From Trematomus loennbergii (lineage: Eukaryota; Chordata; Actinopteri; Perciformes; Nototheniidae): a stretch of 64,000 nt of DNA. The notes under the pieces were generated by a model. That model had not been told where the DNA came from, did no database searches, and was given only the letters and a program-made list of their open reading frames with translations. Of this stretch, positions 30,706 through 42,127 are shown piece by piece (the stretch's first letter is position 1; the number at the start of each line of letters is the position of its first letter). Position numbers and translations under genes: made by a program. The DNA lies in NCBI GenBank assembly GCA_012861695.1, contig JAAOOA010000535.1:164001-228000 (forward strand), written 5' to 3'.

Positions 30706-32184
30706 TCAATGTTAAATGATATCGTGCAAAATGACTGGCTAAAACTCTCTTCCAGACATTTAAAAATACTTTCCCGACCATTTAAACATTATTTCTGGCT
30801 TGTAAAGTGCAGTTATGCGCCCTGGAGGTACTATTTCAAAGAACTTTTCCCCGCCTTTCAAACACTTATTCCTTGGTACAAGTGTTATCTTTCCCCCCCT
30901 GGGTGTGTGTGAGACAAGTGAACTGAGTCAGCCTGCCAACAAGCAGCACCATGCTGTCATTTGAAACATGTTACCCACTGTTTAACACACCTTTACCCAC
31001 GTTTTGAGCACTTACTGCTGGGTCAATGTGTCCTCCAATGTGTCCTCTTTCGCCGCCCCTGGGTGTGTGTGAGACAAGTGAACTGAGTCAGCCTGCCAAC
31101 AAGCATCATTCTGCTGTCATTTGAAACATGTTACCCCACTGTTTAACACACCTTTACCCACGTTTTGAGCACTTACTGCTGGGTCAATGTGTCCTCTTTC
31201 GCCCCCCTGGGTGTGTGTGAGACAAGTGAACTGAGTCAGCCTGCCAACAAGCATCATTCTGCTGTCATTTGAAACATGTTACCCCACTGTTTAACACACC
31301 TTTACCCACGTTTTGAGCACTCTTTCCTGGGTTGAAAAGACATGTGCTGTAGCCTGGTTCTCTCCCAGTACTGGGTACTAGTTAATGCCACTATCACCAC
31401 CACATTTAAACCAGATGAACTGGTAGTTATCCGGGGTGCTGCAGAGTCATTTTCAGGCTCCTCTCCACAATTGTCCCCCTAAAATGATTTTAAATCATTA
31501 TTTTGCATTTAAATGCATTTATTCTATCATTTATATGGTTCCCCATCACAATGCACATAGTCTGGAGCTCACTGGGGTCCTGCATATAATTTAATCAGGC
31601 GTTTTAACACTTTTTCCCATGAAAATGATTTGTAATCACTATCATGGGGCCATGAAAATAAAATTCCGGGTAATGCAGAGCACAAGTGCACCTTTTACTA
31701 TTTAAATGTATTTGTATTATATATGTTTGGGCTAGAAAGGTGACCTCTCTGGGTGATTTAGTCAGTTTATGGAGCTTAGCCCACAAATCCTGGATGATCC
31801 AGGCCAATGTGTGCTCATAGGCGGCCTGCTAGGCGCCCCACCCGTGGAAAGCAAAAAAAGTGAAGAAAACGGTTAATTATATCTTAAAATAATCAAAAAT
31901 GAAGTTTTGAAAAATTGTCAAAAAAATGACAGAGTGCCAACGGAGAAGGGGCCAGGTGTTTGGCGCTTCGGGCCGATTTTTCCCCTTCTCTGTCTTAGGT
32001 GCCTTACAAATAATGGACGTCCACTCTCGGGAGCGTCGGAGTGGTGCGGTCACCCTAAGTGACAGACCTAAAGTATCCGGGATTCAGGCACCTTCCCTGG
32101 CTTGTACATTTTTGGTGATGCGCCCTGGAGGTATCAGACTATTTTAAACAACTTTTCCCCGCCTTTCAAACACTTATTCCGGGG

Positions 32185-32303
32185 TTTTAGTCAGTCATTT
32201 TGCACGATATCATTTAACATTGACGCTCTCCTGAAAATGCACATATTCTGTGCATTTTCAGGAGAGCGTCAATGTTAAATGATATCGTGCAAAATGACTG
32301 GCT
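32185..32303. repeat. Perfect ~115-bp palindrome, copy 2
   Basis: CAGTCATTTTGCACGATATC, AACATTGACGCTCTCCTGAA and so on are followed by the exact inverse through GATATCGTGCAAAATGACTG. Loop ATATTC. Confidence 0.95.
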
Positions 32304-32531
32304 AAAACTCTCTTCCAGACATTTAAAAATACTTTCCCCGAACATTTAAACATTATTTCTGGCTTGTAAAGTGCAGTTATGCGCCCTGGAGGTATTATAC
32401 TATTTACAAAATTATACCCAGGATTGAGGCACCTTCCCTGGCTTGTACATTTTTGGTGATGCGCCCTGGAGGTATCAGACTATTTTAAACAACTTTTCCC
32501 CGCCTTTCAAACACTTATTCCGGGGTTTTAG

Positions 32532-32645
32532 TCAGTCATTTTGCACGATATCCTTTAACATTGACGCTCTCCTGAAAATGTACATATTCTGTGCATTTTC
32601 AGGAGAGCGTCAATGTTAAATGATATCGTGCAAAATGAGTGGCTA
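32532..32645. repeat. ~115-bp palindrome, copy 3
   Basis: As copy 2, with three arm mismatches (CCTTTAACA for CATTTAACA, TGTACATATTC for TGCACATATTC, GAGTGG for GACTGG). Confidence 0.9.
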
Positions 32646-33610
32646 AAACTCTCTTCCAGACATTTAAAAATACTTTCCCCGACCATTTAAACATTATTTC
32701 TGGCTTCTAAAGTGCAGTTATGCGCCCTGGAGGTATTATACTAATTCAAACAACTTTCCCCCGCCTTTCAAACACTTACTGCTGGGTCAATGTGTCCTCT
32801 TTCGCCCCCCTGGGTGTGTGTGAGAGACAAGTGAAGTGAGTCAGCCTGCCAACAAGCGGCAGTGTGCTGTCATTTGAACCATGTTACCCCACTGTTTAAC
32901 ACACCTTTACCCAGGTTTTGAGCACTCTTTCCTGGGTTGAAAAGACATGTGCTGTAGCCTGGTTCTCTCCCAGTACTGGGTACTAGTTAATGCCACTATC
33001 ACCACCACATTTAAACCAGATGAACTGGTAGTTATCCGGGGAGCTGCAGAGTCATTTTCAGGCTCCTCTCCACAATTGTCCCCCTAAAATGATTTTAAAT
33101 CATTATTGTTGCATTTAAATGCATTTATTCTATCATTTATATGGTTCCCCAACACAATGCACATAGTCTGGAGCTCACTGGGGTCCTGCATATAATTTAA
33201 TCAGGCGTTTTAACACTTTTTCCCACGAAAATGATTTTTAATCACTATCATAGGGCTATGAAAATCAAATTCCGGGTAATGCAGAGCACAAATGCACCTT
33301 TTACTATTTAAATGTATTTGTATTATATATATTTGGGCTAGAAAGGTGACCTCTCTGGGTGATTTAGTCAGTTTATGGAACTTAGCCCACAAATCCTGGA
33401 TGATCCAGGCCGAATTTGGGTGCTCATAGGCGGCCTGCCAGGCGCCCCCACCCATGGAAAGCAAAAAAAATGAAGAAAACGGTTAATTATATCTTAAAAT
33501 AATCAAAAATGAAGTTTTGAAAAATTGTCAAAAAATGACAGAGTGCCAACGGGAGAAGGGGCCAAGTGTTTGGCGCTTCGGGCCGATTTTTCCCCTTCTC
33601 CCTCGTAAAA

Positions 33611-35150
33611 CAACAATCTATCTAAAAAATCTCTGGCCCTGTCACCGATATTTAATGCAGTTGTTAAATGCAGCTAACTAAAAATAAAAATAAAATAAAA
33701 CCCATAAAAAAATTGTTGGATTAACTGGGGGTATGTTTGAGAGCGACTGCTAGCTGCAACTGCCAAAATGAGGTACAATGGAGGCTGCCACTTTCATTTT
33801 GAGCTATAAAATGCAAAATAGATCCGTAAACAAGTTTAAGGTAGGCCTATTACCGCACGTCCGCACCCTATAGCTTACAGTTTAAGATGCATGTTCATAG
33901 ATAAGTGGCTGTTTTGCATAAACATTTTTGCGATGTTTAACATAACGTTACCTGTTATAGGCAAACAAAAAGTTGGGTATATTTAGCTTTTTAATGCATA
34001 GAAATGTGTGCTCATTACCTACCGTTCAAAATGTCCAGCTTAATTGGTGCCTCGGAAGTCAAAGCGCGCTACCTGCTTAGAGCCCGCGCAGCATCGGTGT
34101 TGACACCTCCCCCCTCTCAGATGTCCAGCGGCTGAACTCTGTGTGACCCCGGGCAATTGACACTCTTTTTCTCTTTTTTTCTCCTGCAACTTTATCGTAC
34201 ATCTTAATATATACAGTCTATGGCCTACATACACCTTGACTACTTATTTAATTTCGTACAACCTAAAAATAGTCCAACTTTTCCCATTTTGGACTACTTT
34301 TGAAGATGTTCAAACTGTTATCATACTGTATATCTTAGTCTATTAATAGAACATTCACCTTCATAACACTTTTTTAAAACCCTTTATGCTACCACTGTAT
34401 TATGGACATTACTCTGCATTTTACTTTGCCTTTTTTAAACTTCTGGTTAGATGCTAAACTGCATTTCATTGTCTTACTTAGTGTTGTGCAATAGACAAAT
34501 AGACTCCACAATAGAGTATGTGAATATATTCACCTTTGAAAGTAGAGGTGAAAATCTTCCAGACCAATTGACCCCATGTCTGTAGCCCCTTCTGTTGCTG
34601 CGTTATTGCTTTCATAAGTGGCCCACAGTAGCTCGAAGTTCAAATGACAATATCTCAGTCCAGAATCACTCAAATTCTCTTGGCATACATATGCTACTCT
34701 CCTGGTCATGTGATCTTTACAACAATGTATTTTGTTTTTCCTACTACAAACTTTAACTTCACGTCAGTAGCCTACATCAACATTCTCTATAAAGCCTATA
34801 CTTCTTGAAATTATTAAAAGTTCCAACTAATCTGTATTGTATTTGTACATATCATTTATTATTGTTCTTTCCACTGTATTCTATATACAGTACATATTCT
34901 ACTGCTGTAGCAACCTATATCTTATCTTATGTTACATACATTGTGTTTTGTATCTTAAGGTGGTCAACATCCTTCTTGATAGTAATGCTTGGTTGTTACA
35001 AATACTTTCAATTGTAGAACTAATTATATGAAAGACATAAAGTAGATCTTCATATCCATGTTTTACTTTTTAACTTTGATGCATAGAAGAACTTTAGCCC
35101 CTTCACCAAATCCCCAGCATGGTCCTTGATTGTCAGAATTACATAATGAT
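33611..35150. other. Stretch without recognised genes
   Basis: AT-rich, apparently unique sequence. Short frames (34040-34234 minus, 34805-35031 plus) show no domain. Nothing supported. Confidence 0.5.
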
Positions 35151-35159
35151 GTGAAGCTA

Positions 35160-35282
35160 AAAACATATTACATTACATTTCATTTAGCTGACGCTTTTAT
35201 CCAAAGCGACTTACAATAATGTATAATATATAGTTTCACATTTTTTGTACAGATATATTTAACAGGACCCTGTTATGACCTA
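35160..35282. repeat. Common fish dispersed repeat tail
   Basis: TTTCATTTAGCTGACGCTTTTATCC followed by AAAGCGACTTACAATAA is a motif seen throughout teleost genomes at the ends of short interspersed or MITE repeats. A diverged inverse copy lies at about 38545-38585. Confidence 0.6.
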
Positions 35283-35350
35283 TTAACCCTCCTGTCGTGT
35301 TCGTTTTCCCGCCCTACTTTGGTGTTCACGGTCAAATTTGACCGGTCCTG

Positions 35351-37693
35351 TTTTAACCAACACACTCTCACTCCCTAAGCGTCCAGGAGCGACGCTTGGT
35401 CAGGCGTGCAGTTGGGACGCTCCGAGGCTCCTTCAGCTTCATAAACAGACGCAAAGAGCTTTCAACTGATTGCAATGTATTCCCATCTGCGGCGGTATTT
35501 GACGCTTAGGGAAGCACGGCATTTGTTTGTGTCGGAGGCTGTTAAAGGCAATGTGAGCGTCCATTCCCATTGGATAACGGAGACTTGTACACCCGGAAGT
35601 AAGTATTCCCCTTACTGTCGATTGATTTGACAGCGATATCTCCACTACTCATCAACTCAAAAACCAGATTATCTTGTTAATTAAACGACATTGATAGGTT
35701 TTAGTGGTGTACAATGCTTTTGTCACGTTTTCCCCTTCAATTCTGAGAAACAAGTCTTTTCTATGAGTTTTGGATGGAAGACATGACATTACCCACAATC
35801 CTCTGTAGCAACCATAGACTGTATAAAACAATTAAATAATACATTATTCCGAGTGTGCTTGCTTTTCCTTTGAAAGTCATCACATAACGGCATTGTAATA
35901 CACGTTTCGGCTGCATATGACATATCTGCCGTAGTTAACTCTATTTATAGAGCCCTGATGACAAGACTTCTAGACAAACAGGAACTGCCGCCAAAACTGA
36001 AAACTTGACGTGGATCTTAAATATATCAGCAATTAAACAACATCTTACATTTCTTTTCACACAATACGTCTCCTTGCAGTATCAACACTAATTCGGCTGA
36101 CTTTTATATTTGATCTAATTGGTAGATAGGCTGTATTTACGCCATAACGGTGCACAGCTGATAGAAAGGGACACCTACTGGTTAAAGCACGTTATTGCAT
36201 TTTATAATTTTATTATTAGATATTAATAGGATCCCTATAAAGTTATATTCTTTACTCGTCGTTATTCTCTACTAATAGTTCATTAAAGACTGTCATGACT
36301 ATTTTGCACATCCTTTCAAGATTTCAAGATTTCTAAGGTTTATTGACGTATCATATTAACACAACTACGGTGTAGTTATGCAATGAATGAACAACTTGGG
36401 TCACAGGTTCCTCAACAGTGCATCACAAGACATCTATCATATGTGTGTACCTCCACCATTAACTGTCATATTCTGCACATTTCTTATACTATCTACATAC
36501 ATCTTATAAGAGTATAATACATGTGTATAATATCAGTTAAAATTGTTCTTAAACATAGTTAACATGGCAGGAAAGCAATATATTAGACGTTAAGTACTTT
36601 GTCAGGCTTAATATTTATCTGTAGATACAAATGTCACTGTGTGTGCTGTGTGCTCTGCATGTGTGACCATCAGAGGGTTTAATCCCTCCATATTCATCTT
36701 CTATACCCCCAAAGCTTTTTCTTATTCAAAAGAAGACCTTAACCTAAAGTATTCTTTAATGTTTAAATAAAGCCTTATTAGTTTGTCTGTTTTGCACATC
36801 CTCCTATTAATATCTAATAATACAATTATAAAATGCAATAACGTGCTTTAACCAGTAGGTGTCCCTTTCTATCAGCTGTGCACCGTTATGGCGTAAATAC
36901 AGCCTATCTACCAATTGGATCAAATATAAAAGTCAGCCGAATTAGTGTTGATACTGCAAGGAGACGTATTGTGTGAAAAGAAATGTAAGATGTTGTTTAA
37001 TTGCTTATATATTTAAGATCCACGTCAAGTTTTCAGTTTTGGTGGCAGTTCCTGTTTGTCTAGAAGTCTAGTCATCAGGGCTCTATACATAGAGTTAACT
37101 ACGGCAGATATGTAATATTTAATGCAGCCGAAACGTGTATTACAATGCCGTTATGTGATGACTTTCAAAGAGAAAAGCAAGCACACTCGGAATAATGTAT
37201 TATTTAATTGTTTTATACAGTCTATGGTTGCTACAGAGGATTGTGGGTAATGTCATGTCTTCCATCCAAAACTCATAGAAAACGACTTGTTTCTCAGAAT
37301 TGAAGGGGAAAACGTGACAAAAGCATTGACACTAAAACCTATCAATGTCGTTTAATTATCAAGATAATCTGGTGTTTTTGAGTTGGAGTAGTGGAGATAT
37401 CTCTGTCAAATCAATCGACAGTAAGGGGAATACTTACTTCCGGGTGTACAATTCTCCGTTATCCAATGGGAATGGACGCTCACATTGCCTTTAACAGCCT
37501 CCGACACAAACGAATGCCGTGCTTCCCTGAGCGTCAAATACCGACGCAGATGGGAATACATTGCAATCAGTTGAAAGCTCTTTGCGTCTGTTTATGAAGC
37601 TGAAGGAGCCTAGGAGCGTCACAACTGGACGCCACGGGACCCTGACCAAGCGTTGCTCTGGACGCTTAGGGAGTGAGAGTGTGTTGGTTTTAA
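35351..37693. mobile_element. 2.3-kb foldback element with ~0.9-kb TIRs
   Basis: Element 35357-37687 starts CCAACACACTCTCACTCC and ends with its inverse, flanked by TTTTAA on both sides (35351-35356, 37688-37693). The arms (about 35357-36245 and 36775-37687) are inverted copies with a few percent divergence, which is why a 68-codon frame appears at 35439-35645 minus and 37391-37597 plus. The duplication is at least TTAA, as in Kolobok or piggyBac elements. No transposase; the loop (36246-36775) holds a fish dispersed repeat (36310-36480) also present in the Polinton-like arms near 11250. Confidence 0.85.
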
Positions 37694-37896
37694 CTGCTAT
37701 TACATTAACACAAAAACTATTAATCATCACCAAATGTCATTTAACACCCTTTCAAACTGTAAATATGTATCAGACTACTGGTGTACATGAACAACTGCAG
37801 TAAATATACAAAGAATAGACATTGAACATGTATTGGTGTGCCAGGTGTGATCCATGTGGGGGGATGGGCACATAAGGGGGGGGAACACATCTAGAG

Positions 37897-37903
<7 letters not shown>

Positions 37904-37960
<57 letters not shown>
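37904..37960. repeat. (TG)n microsatellite
   Basis: About 56 bp of pure TG dinucleotide. Confidence 0.95.
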
Positions 37961-37962
<2 letters not shown>

Positions 37963-37981
37963 ATCTGATCCAGATGGTTAC

Positions 37982-39007
37982 TAAAGGCCCAGACACACCA
38001 GGCCGATATCGGCCGTCTTCGGTTGTCTGGCGACAACGCGTTCCTTGTCGCCCAAAGTCAATTTGGTGTGTCCCGAACCCTCGGCCGTGACACGCCTTAT
38101 TTGGCCTTTCACGGTCGACACCCGGCCGATTCAACATGTTGAATCGGCCAAAATACGGACACAAGCTATCGGGCCAAGAAAGCACTCTGATCAGCTGTTC
38201 AGCTAGCAAATGAGAAGCGAAACGGAAGTGAGGGACGTGAACAAAGGATTTAAGAAGACACAGGACAGCAGCTAACACCAGCAGGTGATACTTAAAGACA
38301 TCAAACATAGCCCTTAAATGTCCTCTCTTACCTCCCACACATAGCAGGGACATCTCTGATATCGGCGGGAGCGTCCCGGCTGTCCTCTGCTGAGAGCTCC
38401 GTGATTTGTTTGGTCAAGTCCGGTTTTTCATCTCATGGGTTTATTTGTCAGTAAAAAGTTGCAGGATTAGTCTCAAGTACCTCAACATTGTCCTTAAGTA
38501 CAGTGTCTAAGTAAATGAGATCTACTGCTGTTCATTTACCTATTGTGAGTCGCCTCGGATAAAAGCATCACATGGAAATGTAAATTTAGCAAGTGGCCAT
38601 TACTACATTACTACTTTGCTGACTCAATAAACTACACACCTGCCAGAACACTGCGATCATCAGATGCAGGTCTATTAACTGTGATTTGATAGTATGTCTG
38701 CACTTTGTGCTCATTTCATCATTCATGTTTTCGATGGACGAGTGAAAATGGAACGCACACGCTATTTGTTTGTATACCAGTCTGTTCTTCTTCTGTCTTC
38801 GGTTGTTGCCTATTTTGAATGACGAATACACACTACCCCGCCTGCTGGTAAGGAGAGTTATTGCCACTCACGCATGCGCAGTTCGTACGTGCTCGGCTGA
38901 AGTCTTTGTGGTGTGTTCCAGTGCGACACATGGCCAGGAGAACTCGTTGATGCAACTGTCGGTGTCGGTGAGTTCTCTGGTGACGGCCTGGTGTGTCTGG
39001 ACCTTAA
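37982..39007. mobile_element. PIF/Harbinger-type MITE, 1020 bp, TAA duplication
   Basis: Element 37985-39004: AGGCCCAGACACACCAGGCCG at the left, and CGGCCTGGTGTGTCTGGACCT at the right, flanked by TAA on both sides (37982-37984, 39005-39007). The 3 bp TWA duplication and the CAGACACACC-type TIR fit PIF/Harbinger. No transposase. A diverged fish repeat tail sits inside at 38545-38585, and a palindrome GGCCGATTCAACATGTTGAATCGGCC lies near 38122. Confidence 0.8.
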
Positions 39008-39156
39008 CACCATGGGTTTACAAAGTTCAATGAAAGTGTTGATCAGCAATTTTATATGTTCTAATGTCTACTGTGAAGGAGATCATAAAGCCTTAATGCA
39101 ATCGAATGTAAAACAAAAAAGTTATGATTGATGAAAGTAGTAAATCGGTCAGATTT

Positions 39157-39509
39157 TGTCAGGGTTGAGTGAAGCAGGCAGGACCCAAATGCAGATTTCC
39201 AAGAATACTCCTTAATCCAAGGTACAAAGTAGACAATAGAACACTACCCTGTGACACAGTCTAAGACAAACAATGAACCAACAACGACAGACAGAAAAAC
39301 CAGAACTAAAATACACACAAGACCAATCACACAAACAAGACACAGGTGAGGAGGGAGGAGAAAACACAGGGGCACCAGGTGAACACAATCGGGCAATCAG
39401 GCAGGAGGGAACACAGAGACAGAAAGCAACAGGCAAGACGGGGGGGTGAACACTTTTCAAAACAAAACAGGAAACCAAAGACAGAAAAAGACACAGACAG
39501 ATCGTGACA
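39157..39509 (-). repeat. 3' LTR
   Basis: 353 bp, TG...CA ends. Differs from the 5' LTR by a few substitutions and a short deletion at the AAGACAAGACAAAACACAAC stretch, so insertion is not very recent. Confidence 0.9.
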
Positions 39510-39714
39510 GTACCCCCCCCCTCAAGGGACGGATCCAGACATCCCAAAAAGTCCCCAAAAGTCCAAAAAATTCCAGCAGGGTGGGTGGAGGGGGCCCGGA
39601 GGAGGGACGCACAACCAGGACCAACAGGGTGGGTGGAGGGGGTCCGGAGGACGGGCCCGGAAGGGGCCCGGGCATGAGAACGAAGGCAGTGGTTGGAAGA
39701 GTCAGGAGGCCGGG

Positions 39715-41118
39715 CTAGAGGGCGAAGACCACGGCTGGGAACTCAGGAGGCCGGGCTCGAGGGCGAAGACCGCGGCACTCAGGGGGCCGGGCTCGAGGGC
39801 GAACAAGAAGGCGTCTACGGGACAGCTCCGGAGGACGGGCAGGAAGGCGCTGACGGGACAGCTCCGGAGGCCGGGCAGGAAGGTGCCGACGGGACAGCTC
39901 CGGAGGCCGGGCAGGAAGGCGCTGACGGGACAGCTCCGGAGGCCGGGCAGGAAGGTGCTGACGGGACAACCCCGGAGGACGAGCAGGAAGACGCCGACGG
40001 GACAGCTCCGGAGGCCGGGCAGGAAGGCGCAGACGGGACAGCTCCGGAGGCCGGGCAGGAAGGCGCCGACGGGACAGCTCCGGAGGCCGGGCAGGACGGC
40101 GCCGACGGGACAGCTCCGGAGGCCGGGCAGGACCCAGCATCGGCCAGACAGGAACCGGAGCCGACGGGACAGGCGTAGACGGGATCCTGAACATGACATG
40201 GGCTGGTGTCAATGGGACCCCGGATGGAGCAAGGGCTGGTGTCGACTGGACCCCCAACGGAACAGGACACAGAGTTGGCAGGACCCCCGGCGGGACAGGT
40301 GTCGGCGGGACCCCCAACAGACAGGACATAGGATTGGCAAGACCCCCGGCAGGAGAGTAGTCGGCGGGACCCCCAATGGGACAGGACATGGCAAGACCCC
40401 CGGCAGGAGAGTAGTCGGCGGGACCCCAACGGAACAGGACATAGGATTGGCAAGACCCCCGGCAGAAGAGTAGTCGGCGGGACCCCCAATGGGACAGGAC
40501 ATGGAGTTGGCAAGACCCCCGGCAGGAGAGTAGTCGGCGGACCTCCAACGGCACAGGACATAGGGTTGGCAGGACCCCCGGCAGAAGAGTAGTCGGCGGG
40601 ACCTCCAACGGCACAGGACATAGGGTTGGCAGGACCCCCGGCAGAAGAGTAGTCGGCGGGACCTCCAACGGGACAGGACATAGGGTTGGCAGGACCCCCG
40701 GCAGAAGAGTAGTCGGCGGGACCTCCAACGGGACAGGACATAGGGTTGGCAGGACCCCCGGCAGAAGAGTAGTCGGCGGGACCTCCAACGGGACAGGACA
40801 TGGGATAGGCGTCGGCCGTAGAGCCAACAGGATACGGGGGGCTGGCGTCGGCCGGAGAGACAACAGGTGACGAGATGCTGGAGTCGGCCGGACCACCGAC
40901 AGGACACGAGGGGCTGGAGTGGAATCCACAGGTGGATTGGAGGAGGCAGGAAATGCAGCAGAAGACGTCCAAGTTGAGACCTGAGCAGCAAGGTTTGACA
41001 TGTGTAGAGCCAAGGACTGATTGCTTTCAGCTAAGGCTCGCATCATCTGCTCATGTTGGCCCAGAAGATTTCCCTGAAGAGAAATGGCGTGCTGGACCGG
41101 AACAGAGGCCGGAACCAT
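39715..41118 (-). CDS. Gag-like long ORF with minisatellite-coded Pro-rich repeats
   Basis: A 467-codon minus frame begins MVPASVPVQHAISLQGNLLG and continues QHEQMMRALAESNQSLALHM then SNLAAQVSTW, which looks like the coiled-coil-like N-terminal part of fish Gypsy gag proteins. From about residue 90 on it is low-complexity: PVPLEVPPTTLLPGVLPTLC repeats (60 bp unit), then ARPPELSRRRLP (36 bp unit). Other frames are open too because the units lack stops. Whether the repeat part is translated is uncertain. No zinc knuckle was seen. Confidence 0.4.
   Translation of the reverse strand: MVPASVPVQHAISLQGNLLGQHEQMMRALAESNQSLALHMSNLAAQVSTWTSSAAFPASSNPPVDSTPAPRVLSVVRPTPASRHLLSLRPTPAPRILLALRPTPIPCPVPLEVPPTTLLPGVLPTLCPVPLEVPPTTLLPGVLPTLCPVPLEVPPTTLLPGVLPTLCPVPLEVPPTTLLPGVLPTLCPVPLEVRRLLSCRGSCQLHVLSHWGSRRLLFCRGSCQSYVLFRWGPADYSPAGGLAMSCPIGGPADYSPAGGLANPMSCLLGVPPTPVPPGVLPTLCPVPLGVQSTPALAPSGVPLTPAHVMFRIPSTPVPSAPVPVWPMLGPARPPELSRRRRPARPPELSRRRLPARPPELSRLRLPARPPELSRRRLPARPPGLSRQHLPARPPELSRQRLPARPPELSRRHLPARPPELSRQRLPARPPELSRRRLLVRPRARPPECRGLRPRARPPEFPAVVFAL
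39800..40135. repeat. 36-bp minisatellite in the LTR element
   Basis: Nine or so copies of a 36 bp unit around GGGACAGCTCCGGAGGCCGG. All three minus frames and two plus frames remain open. Confidence 0.95.
40260..40805. repeat. 60-bp minisatellite in the LTR element
   Basis: About nine copies of a 60 bp unit containing GGCAGGACCCCCGGCAGAAG and AGTAGTCGGCGGGACC. The 5' copies on the plus strand are more diverged and shortened; the last five are almost identical, showing recent homogenisation. Confidence 0.95.
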
Positions 41119-41315
41119 GGCTGCTGGGGCCAGAACTGGGCTGGAACCATGGCTGCTGGGCCAGAACTGGGGCTGGAACCATGGCTGCTGGGGCCAGAAC
41201 TGGGGCTGGAACCATGGCTGTGTGGGCCGGTTCTGGAGCCGGAACCATGGCTGTGTGGGCCGGTTCTGGAGCCGGAACCATGGCTGCTGGGGCCTGTACT
41301 GGAGCCCAAAGCATG
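41105..41315. repeat. ~33-bp minisatellite in the LTR element
   Basis: Six copies of a unit with GGAACCATGGCTGCTGGG; length varies between 32 and 36 bp. Confidence 0.9.
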
Positions 41316-41549
41316 GCTTCTGGGGCTCGGGCTGCTAGCCTGGACTTGCGACTCCTTCTCTTAGGAGCCTTTTGGAGGCTCCGTGGACCTCCAAAAGCCA
41401 GAGGAGTGCCCGAGAACGGCTCCTGGACTGGAGCAGGAAATGGGGAAGAAGCAGGGGTTGACTCCAGACGGAACACACCGAGATGTATGGTGTCAGGTTG
41501 GGAGTTGGGAGGCAGGGGGCTAGCATGCCTGGGGCTAGCAGGCCGGGAA

Positions 41550-41760
41550 TCACATCGAAAGGAAATCCAAAATCCAGTCAGGTAAGAACTTAACTAAAGA
41601 TGGATCCACTGTTGCCACCTGGTGAGCCTCTGCCAGAGCAGCCTCTCTCTGCTGAACACTGGACGCCCCTCCACCTACCATAGCAGCAAGCCAAAGAAAA
41701 GGTAAATGTTGTAAATCCACCTCAAATGGATCTGCTGGGCCCATTTCTGGTTGGTTCCTT
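41550..41760 (-). CDS. Gag-like leader peptide region of the LTR element
   Basis: From an ATG at 41744 the frame reads MGPADPFEVDLQHLPFLWLA, AMVGGGASSVQQREAALAEA and DPSLVKFLPDWILDFLSM, ending near 41550. It lies directly downstream of the 5' LTR, where gag starts. It is not in frame with the ORF starting at 41118. It may be the true gag N-terminus with a later frameshift, or an untranslated leader. Confidence 0.35.
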
Positions 41761-41761
41761 C

Positions 41762-42127
41762 TGTCAGGGTTGAGTGAGCAGGCAGGACCCAAATGCAGAT
41801 TTCCAAGAATACTCCTTTAATCCAAGGTACGAAGTAGAACACAGAACACTACCCTGTGACACAGTCTAAGACAAACAAGGAACCAACAATGACAGACAGA
41901 AAAACCAGAACTAAAATACACACAAGACCAATCACACAAACAAGACACAGGTGAGGAGGGAGGAGAAAACACAGGGGCACCAGGTGAACACAATCGGGCA
42001 ATCAGGCAGGAGGGAACACAGAGACAGGAAGCAACAGGCAAGACAGGGGTGAACACTTTTCAAAACAAAACAGGAAACCAAAGACAGAAAAAGACAAGAC
42101 AAAACACAACACAGACAGATCGTGACA
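41762..42127 (-). repeat. 5' LTR
   Basis: 366 bp, TG...CA ends; the copy with the undeleted GACAAGACAAAACACAAC stretch. I could not identify a tRNA primer-binding site in the following bases. Confidence 0.9.

Larger units (their letters stand above)
30625..33610. repeat. Complex repeat block with hairpins and ~1.6 kb duplication
   Basis: Built from shared modules: a perfect hairpin (30663, 32222, 32570), about 150 bp tandem units with GTGTGTGTGAGACAAGTGAA and GAGTCAGCCTGCCAACAAGC (30900, 31065, 31210, 32815), and a block 31320-31920 duplicated at 32925-33540. Modules recur in the same order with a few percent divergence. The 60-85 codon frames (31604-31807, 33210-33464 minus) are the same repeated segment and change length between copies, so I do not call them genes. 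It looks like a low-copy satellite or a decayed, internally duplicated transposon. Confidence 0.8.

Noticed and set aside
31604..31807. 67- and 84-codon minus ORFs (also 33210-33464) as a gene pair
   Set aside because: They are the two copies of one duplicated repeat segment; ends and lengths change between copies and no domain is seen.
35439..35645. 68-codon ORF conserved on both strands (also 37391-37597)
   Set aside because: It lies in the inverted arms of the foldback element; conservation reflects the TIRs, not coding selection.
39702..40199. Plus- and minus-strand ORFs of 160-385 codons over the LTR-element arrays
   Set aside because: All but one are frame variants of the same stop-free minisatellites; only the frame continuous with the gag-like start (39715-41118) was kept, at low confidence.
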